64,000 nt of DNA from Azospirillum canadense. GTDB lineage: Bacteria; Pseudomonadota; Alphaproteobacteria; Azospirillales; Azospirillaceae. The notes under the pieces were generated by a model. It was not told the origin of the DNA. It made no database searches and worked only from the letters and a program-made list of their open reading frames with translations. Where the stretch lies: NCBI RefSeq assembly GCF_025961225.1, contig NZ_JAOQNG010000001.1:2576001-2640000 (forward strand). Reading direction: 5' to 3'. The stretch's first letter is position 1; every line of letters begins with the position of its first letter. This document shows positions 7,732 to 17,922 of the stretch, one piece after another. Made by a program: the position numbers and the translations under genes.

Positions 7732-8352
7732 ATGATCACGCTGTACACCTTCGCCACGCCGAACGGGCACAAGGCCTCCGTCCTGCTGGAGGAACTGGGC
7801 CTCACCTACAAGGTCCACAAGATCGACGTCGTGGCCGGTGAGAACCGGCACCCCGACTATCTGGCGGTCAGCCCGATCGGCAAGGTGCCGGCGGTGGTGG
7901 AGGACCTGCCCGCCGGCAAGAAGCGCCGCCTGTTCGGCTCCGGCGCCATCATGCTGCATTACGCGGAACGCACCGGCCGCCTGCTGCCGGACGGGGTGGA
8001 CGACCGCGCCGAGGCGATGAGCTGGTTCCAGCTGGGCATCAGCGACCTGGGCCCCATGGCGGTGGAAAAGTTCCGCTTCTCGGTCCGCGCGCCGGAGAAG
8101 ATCCCCTACGCCATCGACCTGTTCAAGGGCGAACTGGTGCGCTGCTACACCGCCATGGACGCCCGGCTGGCCGAGGTGGAATACCTCGCCGGCACCTACT
8201 CCATCGCCGACATCGCCTGCTATCCCTTCCTCGCCGTGGCCGGTCTGGCGAACCCGGACCTGCTGGAGCGCTTCCCCAACATCAAGCGCTGGCACGACAC
8301 CATCGCCGAGCGCCCGGCGGTCAAGCGCGGCATGGCCGTGCCCGACTACTGA
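7732..8352 (+). CDS. glutathione S-transferase family protein (YfcG/nu-class-like)
   Basis: 206 aa with an N-terminal thioredoxin-fold domain starting MITLYTFATPNGHKASVLLEE and continuing to GKVPAVVEDL (residues about 1-80), then an all-helical C-terminal domain ending with the N-capping region TYSIADIACYPFL. The TPNG segment in place of a catalytic Tyr/Ser resembles the YfcG/YghU (nu) class, which act as glutathione-dependent disulfide reductases. Start ATG 7732 gives the family N-terminus exactly. 50 bases upstream of the M20 amidohydrolase gene in the same direction, so possibly co-transcribed. Confidence 0.85.
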   Translation: MITLYTFATPNGHKASVLLEELGLTYKVHKIDVVAGENRHPDYLAVSPIGKVPAVVEDLPAGKKRRLFGSGAIMLHYAERTGRLLPDGVDDRAEAMSWFQLGISDLGPMAVEKFRFSVRAPEKIPYAIDLFKGELVRCYTAMDARLAEVEYLAGTYSIADIACYPFLAVAGLANPDLLERFPNIKRWHDTIAERPAVKRGMAVPDY

Positions 8353-8401
8353 GCCACCACCCCCACGTTGCCGTTCCAAAACCACAAAAACCGTTAGAGA
8401 C

Positions 8402-9580
8402 ATGCCCATCATCAACCGGATCGCCGATTTCCACGCGGACATGACCGCGTGGCGGCGCGACATCCACGCCCATCCCGAACTGGGCTACGAGGAGCACCGC
8501 ACCTCCGCCCTCGTCGCCGCGAAGCTGGCCGACTGGGGCATCGCGGTGGAGCGCGGGCTGGCCGGCACCGGCGTAGTCGGCACGCTGACGGGCCATGGCG
8601 GAAGCACCCGCGCCATCGGCCTGCGCGCCGACATGGACGCTCTGCCGATGCCGGAAGCGAACGCGTTCGCCCACGCTTCCACCAACGCCGGCGCCATGCA
8701 CGCCTGCGGGCACGACGGCCACACCACCATGCTGCTGGGCGCCGCCCGCTATCTGGCGGAGACGCGCAACTTCGACGGCGTGGTCCACTTCATCTTCCAG
8801 CCCGCCGAGGAAGGCCGCGGCGGTGGACGCCGGATGATCGAGGACGGGCTGTTCGAGCGCTTCGACTGCGAGCAAGTCTACGGCATGCACAACTGGCCGG
8901 ACCTGCCGGCCAACCAGATGGCCGTACATCCCGGCCCGGTCATGGCCGCGGCTGACCAGTTCACCATCACCGTGTCGGGCCACGGCGGCCACGCCGCCAT
9001 CCCGCACCGGAGCATCGACCCGGTCCTGGTCGCCGCGCACATCGTCACAGCGGCGCAGAGTCTGGTCAGCCGTGGCACCGACCCGGCGGACAGCGCCGTC
9101 GTCTCCGTCACCTGGGTGCAGGCCGGCACCACCTACAACGTGATCCCCGACGAGGCGAAGCTGCACGGCACCGTGCGCACCTTCACCGAGGCAACCCGCA
9201 ACCGCATCCGCGAGCAGCTGGGCCGGCTGGCGGAGAACATCGCCGCCGGCTTCGGCGCCACGGCGGTTCTGGAGTACCGGCCCGGCTACCCCGCCACCGT
9301 GAACACGGAGGCCGAGGCCAGGGTCGCCGCCGGGATCGCCGCCAAGGTGGTGGGCGAGGCGAACGTGACCTGGGCGCCGAACCCGTCCATGGCGGCGGAG
9401 GACTTCGGCTACCTGCTGCGCGAGCGGCCGGGCGCCTACGTCTGGCTGGGCCACGGCGCCCATACGGGGCCGTCCTGCCGGCTGCACAACCCGCACTACG
9501 ACTTCAACGACGACATCCTGACCACGGGCGCCAGCTATTGGGCCACGCTGGTCGAGACCATCCTGCCCCGGAGCGCCTGA
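8402..9580 (+). CDS. M20 family amidohydrolase (hippurate hydrolase-like)
   Basis: 392 aa zinc/metal-dependent amidohydrolase of the M20D type, likely cleaving N-acyl amino acids. Metal-binding elements are visible: RADMDALPM (about residues 78-86), HACGHDGHT (residues about 100-108), PAEEGRGG with the metal-ligand Glu pair, the dimerisation-domain histidine in AAIPHRSID, and a C-terminal AEDFGYLL. No signal peptide, so cytoplasmic. The exact substrate (hippurate, N-acetyl-amino acid or IAA-amino acid conjugate) cannot be told from sequence. Followed after 4 bases by a lipoprotein gene. Confidence 0.88.
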   Translation: MPIINRIADFHADMTAWRRDIHAHPELGYEEHRTSALVAAKLADWGIAVERGLAGTGVVGTLTGHGGSTRAIGLRADMDALPMPEANAFAHASTNAGAMHACGHDGHTTMLLGAARYLAETRNFDGVVHFIFQPAEEGRGGGRRMIEDGLFERFDCEQVYGMHNWPDLPANQMAVHPGPVMAAADQFTITVSGHGGHAAIPHRSIDPVLVAAHIVTAAQSLVSRGTDPADSAVVSVTWVQAGTTYNVIPDEAKLHGTVRTFTEATRNRIREQLGRLAENIAAGFGATAVLEYRPGYPATVNTEAEARVAAGIAAKVVGEANVTWAPNPSMAAEDFGYLLRERPGAYVWLGHGAHTGPSCRLHNPHYDFNDDILTTGASYWATLVETILPRSA

Positions 9581-9584
9581 CCGC

Positions 9585-10073
9585 ATGCGAACGACGACGC
9601 CTCTCGCCGCCTCCCTGATCGCTCCCCTGGTCGCTTTCGCGGTCGTCCTGCCCCTGCTGGGCGCCTGCCAGACAGCCACGGAGACGGCGAGCGCGTCGCG
9701 TTCGCTGCTGCCCGCCGACGCCGCCCCCGGCACCTATTGGCAAGGCGATCGCAGCCAAGCCTTCGAGCGCGCCTACGTCGTCGCCCGCACCCCACAGGAA
9801 TGGACCGAGCTGTGGTCCCGCGTCGGCGACCCCGCCCCCGCCGACCTGCCCGGCGACCAGATGGCGGTCGGCGTTTTCCTCGGCCCGCGGGACACCGCCG
9901 GCTACGGCGTCGCCATCGACACGGTGCGGCAGGAGGGAACCGACATCGTCGTCGGCTACCACGAGCACGTGCCCGGCCCGGCGCAGGCGGTCGCGCAGAT
10001 GCAGACGTCGCCTTACGCGGTGCGCCTGCTGCCGAAAGCGGCGGGTGCCACGAAGTTCCATCGGGAGAAGTGA
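9585..10073 (+). CDS. lipoprotein with PrcB-type C-terminal domain
   Basis: 162 aa. The N-terminus has an Arg, a long hydrophobic stretch (LIAPLVAFAVVLPLL) and a lipobox LGAC with Cys27, so it should be a lipid-anchored envelope protein. The mature part contains a segment from EWTELWSRVGDP through VGVFLGPRDTAGYGVAI to TSPYAVRLLPK, matching the C-terminal domain of the PrcB family (protease-complex partner in spirochaetes, otherwise uncharacterised). The gene starts 4 bases after the amidohydrolase stop, indicating translational coupling. The function is unknown beyond the domain name. Confidence 0.7.
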   Translation: MRTTTPLAASLIAPLVAFAVVLPLLGACQTATETASASRSLLPADAAPGTYWQGDRSQAFERAYVVARTPQEWTELWSRVGDPAPADLPGDQMAVGVFLGPRDTAGYGVAIDTVRQEGTDIVVGYHEHVPGPAQAVAQMQTSPYAVRLLPKAAGATKFHREK

Positions 10074-10084
10074 GGGCGCCGGAG

Positions 10085-10185
10085 CCCCCTCCCCAACCCT
10101 CCCCCGCTCACGCGGGAGAGGGGGCTTGGGAACAGTGGCGGCAGTCCCCTCCCCTGCCCAGCGGGGGAGGGTTAGGGTGGGGGCA
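10085..10185. repeat. GC-rich intergenic palindromic repeat, copy 1
   Basis: Two inverted modules of CCCTCCCC/GGGGAGGG type back to back, with GGGTTAGGGTGGGGG at the right edge. The same architecture recurs at 12084 and 25841. It fills the gap between a plus-strand lipoprotein gene and a minus-strand permease gene (convergent ends). Confidence 0.75.
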
Positions 10186-10190
10186 AACCC

Positions 10191-11092
10191 CTACCGCTTC
10201 CCCGACGTCCTTGGATCCAGCGCGTCCTGCAAGCCGTCGCCCAGCAGGTTGACCGCGATCACCGTCAGGAAGATCAGCAGGCCCGGCCAGACGGCCAGCA
10301 TCGGCGCGCTGCCGACCTGCTCCTGCGCGTTGGTCAGCATGTTGCCCCAGGAGGGCAGCGGCGGCTGGATGCCGAGGCCGAGGAAGCTCAGCACCGACTC
10401 CAGCAGAATCACGTTGCCGACGGTCAGCGTCGTCGCCACCACGGCCGGGGCGGCGACGTTCGGCAGGATGTGGGTCAGCATGATGCGGCGGCTGTCCGCC
10501 CCCATGGCGACGGCGGCCAGCACATAGTCGCGCCGTCGCGCCGACAGGGTCGCCCCGCGCACCAGCCGCGCCACCGTCGTCCAGCCGAACAGGGCGACCA
10601 ACACGACGATGCGGATCAGGCTGGCGTCCTCGCTGCCCGCGACCTCCGGCGGGATGCCCAGCCGCGTCAGGTCGATAGCGCCCAGCACGATCAGCAGGGG
10701 CAGCAGCGGCAGGGCGATCAGCCCGTCGGTGACGCGCATCAGCAGGTCGTCGAGCCGCCCGCCGTAATAGCCGGCCAGCAGCCCGATCCCCGTGCCGATC
10801 ACCGCGGAGGCCAGCGCCGCCGCCACGCCGACGAACAGCGACACCCGCCCGCCGTAGAGCAGCCGCACCAGCACGTCGCGCCCAAGCTCGTCGGTGCCCA
10901 GCGGGTGGCCGAAGGACGGCGGGCCGAACCGGTCGAGCAGGCTGACCGCCGTGGGGTCCAGGCCAAGCTGCGCCTCGATCAGCGGCGCGGCCAGGGCGGC
11001 CCCGGCCAGGATCACCAGCAGCAGCGCGCTCGCCAAGGCGAGGCGGTGGCGGGCGAAGCGCCGCAGGAAGCGGCCCAGGGAAACCCGGGTCC

Positions 11093-11096
<4 letters not shown>
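10191..11096 (-). CDS. oligopeptide/dipeptide-type ABC transporter permease (DppC-like)
   Basis: 301 aa. An N-terminal helix (ALASALLLVILAGAALA) is followed by a periplasmic stretch with HPLGTDELGRDVLVRLLYGGR, the hallmark of DppC/OppC-type permeases, then the five-helix BPD domain with the EAA loop region GADSRRIMLTHILPN. The start is GTG at 11096, overlapping the stop of the upstream permease by four bases (GTGA), so translation is coupled. It forms the inner-membrane channel with the neighbouring DppB-like subunit. No ATP-binding subunit follows; the next gene is convergent. Either an ATPase encoded elsewhere is shared, or the operon is incomplete. Confidence 0.88.
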
Positions 11097-12058
<962 letters not shown>

Positions 12059-12083
12059 GCGGGTTCTTCGGAGGAGTGCACGC

Positions 12084-12187
12084 GTTGGGCCCCCACCCTA
12101 ACCCTCCCCCGCTGCGCAGGGGAGGGAACTCCGCCGCAGCGCAGAAGCCCTCCCCCGCCGAAGGTGGGGGAGGGTTGGGTGGGGGCC
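12084..12187. repeat. GC-rich intergenic palindromic repeat, copy 2
   Basis: Starts GTTGGGCCCCCACCC, carries ACCCTCCCCCGC with GCAGGGGAGGG as one inverted module, and CCCTCCCCCGCC with GGTGGGGGAGGGTTGGGTGGGGG as the second. It lies inside the binding protein-permease operon, where such structures often stabilise the upstream message and give more binding protein than permease. Confidence 0.75.
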
Positions 12188-12215
12188 AAATGCGACAACG
12201 TACCTCTCACCCCCC

Positions 12216-13889
12216 TCACCCCTTCGGCTTCCACGTCTCGATCCAAAGCGTACTGGAATCCAGGTGGCCGGTGGGCACCACCCCATCCAGCCATTGCGGC
12301 AGGATGTAGGGGTCGGCGCGGAAGAACAGCGGCAGGTTGGGCAGGTCCTGGGCGTAGATGGTCTGCAGCTTCGCCCACAGCGCGCGGTTGGCCTCGGGCT
12401 CGCAGACATGCTCCAGGTCCTCCAGGACCTTGTCCATCTCCGGATTTTTGTAGCCGGTGTAGTTCTGGCCGGCCCAGTTGTTCGCCTCGCTGGGGATCAT
12501 GCTGGAATGCAGGATGGTGCGCGGGATGTTCTCCGGCGCGCTGACCCAGGCGAACAGGGCCATGGACTTGAAGCGGCGCTTCTCCAGCGTGTCGCCGAAC
12601 AGGACGCGCGGCGGCTCGTTGATGATGCGCACCTCGACGCCGGCCTGCCGCCACTGCGCCTGCAGCACCTGCTCCAGCACCTCGCGGGAGCGGTTGCCGG
12701 CGGTGGTCATGATCTCCAGCGACAGCCGCTCCCCCTTGGCATTGTGGCGCACGCCGGCGCGCCGCTCCGTCCAGCCGGCCTCGTCCAGCAGCTTCGCCGC
12801 TTCCTTAGGGTCGTAGGCGTAGGTCGGGTAGCCCGGCACATGCACGCGGTCGAGCGGGCTGATCTCGTTGTCGGCGACCGGCTGCCGCCCTTCGTAGAGC
12901 TGCTTGGAGATGGCCTGGCGGTCGATGGACAGCAGCAGGGCCTTGCGCACCCGCACGTCGGCCAGCGCCGGGTTGTCCAGGTTCAGTTCCACATGCTCGA
13001 AGAAGAGGCCGGGCTTGTAGATGATGTTGTAGCGGCTGCCGTGCCGCTTCTCGAAGGCCAGCACCTGGTCGAGGGGCAGGCCGGTCTCCCCCGGCACCAT
13101 GTCGATCTGGCCGGCCAGCAGGTTGGCCTCCAGCGCCGAGGTGTTCTCGATGGCCCGCACGACCACGCGCTTGAAGGGCGGCTTCGGCCCCCACCAGGTC
13201 GGGTTCTGCTCCAGCACCACGTGGCTGCCCGGCTCCACCTGCGCGATGCGGTAGGGGCCGAAATAGAGGCCGGGGTTGGTGGTGTCCGTCTCGTACTTGG
13301 ACCGCGTGCGGTAGTTGGCCGGGTCGGCCTCGAACACCGGCCGTTCCAGGTGGGCCGGCAGGATCTCGAAGTCGTTGATCTCGGCGTAGGTGCAGACCGC
13401 CTTGTCGCGGTGGATGGTGAAGGTGCGCTCGTCCTTCACGTCGATGGCGACGATGTCGCGCGCGAACAGATCGAAGTTGGCGTAGCCGCTCTGCGGGTGC
13501 TTGCCGACGGTCCAGGTGAACAGCACGTCGTCGGTCGTCACCGGCTTGCCGTCGCCCCAGGTGGCCTTGGGGTTGATCGTGTAGGTGACCTTGATGCCCT
13601 TCTTGCCATCGGGCCGCGTCTCGTACTCCGCCGTGCCCTTCTCGATGGAGGGCAGCTCGGTGCAGAGCATGCAGGTCAGCCGCCAGTCGGCGTCGTAGGC
13701 GGTGAAGGGCCGCCGCGCCATGGCCAGGATGTAGGCCTTCGCCGACATCGCCTCGACCGAGGGGTGCCAGTTGCTGGGGAACTGGGTCAGGCCGATGGTC
13801 AGCTCGTCCTTCGCCGCCCGCGCGGGCGCCGGCCCGAACGTTCCCGCCAGCAGTCCCGCAAGCAGCAGCGCGGCCAATCCGTTTCGCAT
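12216..13889 (-). CDS. ABC transporter substrate-binding protein, family 5
   Basis: 557 aa periplasmic protein. Signal peptide MRNGLAALLLAGLLAGTFGPAPARA, then a family 5 (peptide/nickel) solute-binding fold: DELTIGLTQFPSNWHPS near the N-terminus, the GDGKPVTTDDVLFTW segment (around residues 130-145) typical of these proteins, and the conserved RVRKALLLSIDRQAI near residue 310. Start ATG 13889 is chosen because it alone gives the signal peptide; the frame stays open much further upstream only by chance. First gene of the operon with two permeases. The ligand is probably a peptide or another small oligomer; not resolvable here. Confidence 0.9.
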   Translation of the reverse strand: MRNGLAALLLAGLLAGTFGPAPARAAKDELTIGLTQFPSNWHPSVEAMSAKAYILAMARRPFTAYDADWRLTCMLCTELPSIEKGTAEYETRPDGKKGIKVTYTINPKATWGDGKPVTTDDVLFTWTVGKHPQSGYANFDLFARDIVAIDVKDERTFTIHRDKAVCTYAEINDFEILPAHLERPVFEADPANYRTRSKYETDTTNPGLYFGPYRIAQVEPGSHVVLEQNPTWWGPKPPFKRVVVRAIENTSALEANLLAGQIDMVPGETGLPLDQVLAFEKRHGSRYNIIYKPGLFFEHVELNLDNPALADVRVRKALLLSIDRQAISKQLYEGRQPVADNEISPLDRVHVPGYPTYAYDPKEAAKLLDEAGWTERRAGVRHNAKGERLSLEIMTTAGNRSREVLEQVLQAQWRQAGVEVRIINEPPRVLFGDTLEKRRFKSMALFAWVSAPENIPRTILHSSMIPSEANNWAGQNYTGYKNPEMDKVLEDLEHVCEPEANRALWAKLQTIYAQDLPNLPLFFRADPYILPQWLDGVVPTGHLDSSTLWIETWKPKG

Positions 13890-14048
13890 TGCGGCGTCGT
13901 CTCCGTTCCCGTGAACCCGGGAACGAACTATGGGGACGGGGAGCGCTCCGGTCCAGCGCGGAAGGGACACACTTGACTGGAACGGACGGCGGGTGTTTGT
14001 GCAAGGCACCATACGCAACCGGATGGAAGTAGGGAGCCCGAGAACGCC

Positions 14049-14828
14049 ATGCCCGGCACCGTGACCCTGACGCGCGACGGCGCCGTCGCCACCCTGACGC
14101 TCAGCAACCCCGACAAGCTGAACGCCTTCGACAAGCCGATGTGGCACGCACTGGTCCCGCTGCTGCGGCAGCTGGGCGCCGACGATTCGGTGCGCGCGGT
14201 GGTGCTGCGCGGGGCCGGCGGGCGGGCCTTCTCCCCCGGCGCCGACATCTCCGAGTTCGAGACGGAGCGCAACAGCCCGGAGCAGGGCTCCGCCTACGGC
14301 GTTCTGATGGACGAGGGGCTGACCCTGCTGCGCGAATTGCCGCATCCGACGCTGGCGGCGATCCAGGGGGCCTGCTGCGGCATCGGGCTGGCGGTGGCGC
14401 TGGCCTGCGACCTGCGGGTCTGCACGGAGAACAGCCGCTTCGGCGTGCCGGTCAGCCGGCTCGGCATCTCCATGGCCTTGCCGGAGCTGAAGCTGGTCCA
14501 CGACATCGCCGGCGGCCCGGCGGCGCTGGAAATCCTGCTGGAAGGCCGGGTGTTCGGCGCGGCGGAGGCCAAGGACAAGCGCCTCGTCACCCGCGTCGTG
14601 GCCGAGGACGCCTTCGAGGGCGAAATCGCCGCGACGGTGGAGCGCATCACCGGCGGCGCCCCGCTGGCCGCCCGCCTGCACAAGCAGTTCGTCCGCCGCC
14701 TGTCCGACCCCACCCCCCTGACCGAGGCGGAGATGGCCGAATGCTACGACTGCTTCGGCACGGAGGATTTCCGCGAGGGGTACCGGGCGTTTTTGGAGAA
14801 GCGCAAGCCGGTGTTCCGCGGGCGGTGA
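14049..14828 (+). CDS. enoyl-CoA hydratase/isomerase (crotonase) family protein without the usual catalytic glutamates
   Basis: 259 aa crotonase fold: SNPDKLNAF near residue 20, the oxyanion-hole segment GGRAFSPGADISEF (about 56-69), and GIGLAVALACDLRV (about 113-126). Where hydratases have Glu in GGGCEL..CD and in FGQPE, this protein has Ala (GLAVALACD) and Val (FGVPVSRLG). Loss of both argues against hydratase activity; an isomerase, thioesterase, decarboxylase or CoA-binding role is possible. Divergent from the binding-protein gene and 145 bases upstream of an MFS gene. Family assignment is firm, activity is open. Confidence 0.85.
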   Translation: MPGTVTLTRDGAVATLTLSNPDKLNAFDKPMWHALVPLLRQLGADDSVRAVVLRGAGGRAFSPGADISEFETERNSPEQGSAYGVLMDEGLTLLRELPHPTLAAIQGACCGIGLAVALACDLRVCTENSRFGVPVSRLGISMALPELKLVHDIAGGPAALEILLEGRVFGAAEAKDKRLVTRVVAEDAFEGEIAATVERITGGAPLAARLHKQFVRRLSDPTPLTEAEMAECYDCFGTEDFREGYRAFLEKRKPVFRGR

Positions 14829-14927
14829 GGGGGCGGGTGGGAGAGGGCGCCACGCCCGCACTCCCCCGCGCATGCCAGGGATCCCGCGAAAGCGATGGTC
14901 GCGCGGCTGGAAAAGTCCAGATTTGTA

Positions 14928-14941
14928 CGGTTGACCAACCG
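14928..14941. promoter_or_regulatory. short palindrome upstream of MFS exporter
   Basis: CGGTTG-AC-CAACCG, a 14-base dyad 33 bases before the MFS start. Its place and symmetry fit an operator for a local repressor, but no regulator gene is adjacent. Confidence 0.3.
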
Positions 14942-14973
14942 CGATCGCCCCACCTTTCCGGTCCCTGCCCCTT

Positions 14974-16407
14974 ATGCCTCGCGCCACCCGCCTGACCCCC
15001 TTCATCATCGCCTGCGCCCTGTTCATGGAGAATCTGGACGCGACGGTGATCGCCACCGCCCTGCCGCAGATCGCCCATTCCATGGGCGAGCAGCCGCTTC
15101 GGCTCAGCCTCGCCATGACCTCCTACATGCTGGCGTTGGCCGTGTTCCTGCCCGTCAGCGGTTGGATGGCCGACCGGTTCGGGGCGCGCACGGTCTTCGC
15201 CTCGGCCATCGGGGTGTTCACGGTGGGGTCGGTGCTCTGCGGTTTCTCCAACGGCCTGTTCGAACTGGTCGGCGCGCGCGTGCTCCAGGGGCTGGGCGGC
15301 GCGATGATGGTGCCGGTCGGCCGGCTGATCTTGCTGAAGACCGTGCCGAAGGACCAACTGGTCGGTGCGATGGCGCAGATGACCATCCCGGCGCTGGTCG
15401 GGCCGGCGGTCGGGCCGCTGGTCGGCGGCTTCATCGCGACCTACGCGTCCTGGCGCTGGATCTTCTTCATCAACGTGCCGATCAGCCTGATCGGCATCGC
15501 GCTGGTCCTGACCCTGATCCCCAACGTGCGGGAGGAGGAGGTGGAGCCCTTCGACGGCGCCGGCTTCGCGCTCAGCGCCGTGTCGCTGGCCGCGCTGATG
15601 TTCGGGCTGGAGAATGTCGGGCGCACCGTGATGCCGCCGGCCGCCGTCGCGGGCGTGCTGGCGGTGGGGGTCGCGGCCGGCTGGCTGTACCTGCGCCACG
15701 CGCGCCGTGTGCCCCGGCCGGTGCTGGACCCCAGCCTGTTCAAGCTGCCCACCTACTGCGCGGCGGTGCTGGGCGGCACGTTGTTCCGCATCGGCATCGG
15801 CGCCGTGCCCTTCCTGATGCCGCTGATGCTCCAGGTCGGGTTCGGTCGCACGGCCTTCGAATCCGGCGCGCTGACCTTCGCCGGGGCGGTCGGCGCCCTG
15901 ACCATGAAGACGCTGGCCAAGCCGATCCTGCGCACGGTCGGCTTCCGCCGCGTGCTGATGGGCAACGCGCTGCTGAGCGGCGCGATCCTGATGGGCTACG
16001 CGGCCTTCCGGCCGGAGACGGCGCACTGGGTCATCCTGGGCGCGCTGCTGACGGGCGGCTTCTTCCGGTCGTTGCAATTCACCGGCCTGAACAGCCTCGC
16101 CTACGCCGAGGTGGCGAAGCCGCGGCTGAGCCGCGCCAACACGCTGTCCAGCGTGGTGCAGCAGGTGTCGCTCAGCCTGGGCGTCGCGGTGGGCGCCCTG
16201 GTGCTGCACCTGACGCAGATCGTGTCGGGCGGCGCCGAACTGGCGCCCGCGGATTTCGTCCCCGCCTTCCTGACGGTGGGTGGCATGGCCTGCCTGTCGG
16301 CCCTGTTCTTCGTGCGGCTGCCGCCCGACGCGGGTGCGGAGATCAGCGGCCACCGCGCGCGAGCGCGGGCGAAGGAACCGCCGCAGGCCTTGGAAGCCGC
16401 CGATTGA
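14974..16407 (+). CDS. MFS transporter, DHA2 (EmrB-like) drug exporter family
   Basis: 477 aa with about 14 hydrophobic segments, as in the DHA2 family. Near the N-terminus ENLDATVIATALPQIA is the motif D1 of 14-helix drug/proton antiporters; GWMADRFGARTVF is motif A in the first cytoplasmic loop; GLGGAMMVPVGRLIL is motif B and VGPAVGPLVGGFI motif C, the antiporter signature. Likely exports a toxic compound or dye-like molecule in exchange for protons. No membrane-fusion partner is adjacent. ATG 14974 precedes the first helix directly. Confidence 0.9.
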   Translation: MPRATRLTPFIIACALFMENLDATVIATALPQIAHSMGEQPLRLSLAMTSYMLALAVFLPVSGWMADRFGARTVFASAIGVFTVGSVLCGFSNGLFELVGARVLQGLGGAMMVPVGRLILLKTVPKDQLVGAMAQMTIPALVGPAVGPLVGGFIATYASWRWIFFINVPISLIGIALVLTLIPNVREEEVEPFDGAGFALSAVSLAALMFGLENVGRTVMPPAAVAGVLAVGVAAGWLYLRHARRVPRPVLDPSLFKLPTYCAAVLGGTLFRIGIGAVPFLMPLMLQVGFGRTAFESGALTFAGAVGALTMKTLAKPILRTVGFRRVLMGNALLSGAILMGYAAFRPETAHWVILGALLTGGFFRSLQFTGLNSLAYAEVAKPRLSRANTLSSVVQQVSLSLGVAVGALVLHLTQIVSGGAELAPADFVPAFLTVGGMACLSALFFVRLPPDAGAEISGHRARARAKEPPQALEAAD

Positions 16408-16457
16408 CCGGCTGCGCTGTTGTCCCCGGTGAAGACACACCACAGGGGACACCGGCC

Positions 16458-16661
16458 ATGGCCGAAAAAGACGCCGACAAGCCCACCTTCGCCAACGACA
16501 CCGATGGCCTTCAGGCGCCGTCCATTGAGACGACGCCCGGCACCATCCCGCAGACCCCGCTGCCCGGACGCGCGCCGTCGCGGCCGGAGGCTGGCTCCGA
16601 CAGCAAGGTCGGAACGACGGAAGGCCCCGCCAACCGCCCCGGCGCGGCTCGTCGGCCTTGA
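16458..16661 (+). CDS. small hydrophilic hypothetical protein (67 aa)
   Basis: Starts at ATG 16458 with a strong ribosome site (AGGGGAC) eight bases earlier. The protein is Pro/Thr/Asp-rich, without hydrophobic segments or cysteines, and is probably intrinsically disordered. Short proteins of this composition are often stress-associated in related bacteria, but nothing here supports a function. It follows the MFS gene by 50 bases. Confidence 0.55.
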   Translation: MAEKDADKPTFANDTDGLQAPSIETTPGTIPQTPLPGRAPSRPEAGSDSKVGTTEGPANRPGAARRP

Positions 16662-16980
16662 CAGGCTGGGCCGCCGGCTCGGTCCGGAGTCGGCCGCCCC
16701 TCCGCACCCGACCCCAACGGACAGCGGGGAATTTCATGGATGACCCCACCACCCCACAGTTGCGCCCATTGGCGTTTCAAACAAATCGCCTAAAATTTAT
16801 GTGCTGATTTGTCCTCCCGTCCGAAAATTCTTGCCAAGCTTTGCTCTTTTTCGTGCCGTCCCCATGTCGTCGGGCGTGCGTTGGCCGCGCGTTCCCGGTA
16901 TAAACATGCATGGCGGCCATGCGCCGCCATTATAGAATGAACGGGAGGCTTCCCGCCGTGGCGCGGGGGCGAGACAAGGC
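16662..16980. other. 319-base intergenic region before the LysR-type gene
   Basis: The first 80 bases are GC-rich. From about 16770 to 16860 the sequence is markedly AT-rich (including AAATTTATG and TTTTTCGTG), as expected for the promoter of the following regulator. No gene-like ORF, clear hairpin or RNA gene seen. Confidence 0.45.
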
Positions 16981-17874
16981 ATGATGGACTGGGACAAGCT
17001 TCGGGTCTTCCACGCCGTGGCCGAGGCTGGAAGTTTCACGCACGCCGGCGAAACGCTGAACCTCAGCCAGTCGGCGGTGAGCCGCCAGATCAGCGCGCTG
17101 GAGGAAAGCCTCGGCGTGCCGCTGTTTCACCGGCACGCCCGCGGCCTGATCCTGACGGAGCAGGGCGAGCTGCTGCACCGAACGGCGCGCGACGTGTTCG
17201 CGAAGCTGTCGATGACCGAGGCGATGCTGACCGAAAGCCGGGAGCATCCGAAGGGCCCGCTGCGCGTGACCACCACGGTGGCCTTCGGCTCGACCTGGCT
17301 GACGCCGCGGGTCAACGAGTTCCTGTCGATCTACCCGGACATCCAGCTGACCCTGCTGATCGACGACAACGAGTTGGATCTGGCCATGCGGGAGGCGGAC
17401 ATCGCCATCCGCATGAACACCCCGCGCCAGCCGGACCTGATCCAGCGCCACCTGATGTCGGTGCATTTCCACCTCTATGCCCACCAGAGCTACCTGAAGA
17501 AGCGCGGTGCGCCGAAGGTGGCCGCGGACCTGGACGGGCACGACGTCATCGCCTACCCGCCGGACGTGCGGGCGCCGATCGCGAACGTGAACTGGATCAT
17601 GGACGTGGGCGACCCCGCCCCCAACGCCCGCCGCCCGATCCTGCAGGTCAACAGCAACTACGCCATCTACCGCGCGGTGGAGAGCGGTCTGGGCATCGCC
17701 GCCCTGCCCGACTACCTAGTGAGCGACAGCAAGGAGCTGACCCGCGTTCTGCCGGACATCGACGGCCCGAAGGTCGACGCCTACTTCGTGTATGCCGAGG
17801 AACTGCGCCATTCCAAGCGCATCGCCGTGTTCCGCGATTTCCTGGTCAAGAAGGTCGCCGAGTCCGCGTTCTGA
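16981..17874 (+). CDS. LysR-type transcriptional regulator, VtlR/LsrB type
   Basis: 297 aa. The N-terminal winged helix reads DWDKLRVFHAVAEAGSFTHAG then LNLSQSAVSRQISALE then PLFHRHARGLILTEQGE. This is the highly conserved beginning of the alphaproteobacterial VtlR/LsrB group, from memory of those proteins. The C-terminal sensor domain (from about residue 90) is complete and ends KRIAVFRDFLVKK. In Brucella and Agrobacterium VtlR activates an AbcR small RNA encoded nearby; LsrB of Sinorhizobium is linked to envelope and redox stress. Here an AbcR-like RNA follows directly. Either ATG of the initial ATGATG can be the start. Confidence 0.9.
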   Translation: MMDWDKLRVFHAVAEAGSFTHAGETLNLSQSAVSRQISALEESLGVPLFHRHARGLILTEQGELLHRTARDVFAKLSMTEAMLTESREHPKGPLRVTTTVAFGSTWLTPRVNEFLSIYPDIQLTLLIDDNELDLAMREADIAIRMNTPRQPDLIQRHLMSVHFHLYAHQSYLKKRGAPKVAADLDGHDVIAYPPDVRAPIANVNWIMDVGDPAPNARRPILQVNSNYAIYRAVESGLGIAALPDYLVSDSKELTRVLPDIDGPKVDAYFVYAEELRHSKRIAVFRDFLVKKVAESAF

Positions 17875-17922
17875 GCGGACCGTCTGCCCACAAAGGCAGC
17901 GTGCAATACCGCTGCCGCGCCG

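Noticed and set aside
10085..10185. CRISPR array
   Set aside because: The repeats are inverted modules without regular spacing or unique spacers; no cas genes nearby.
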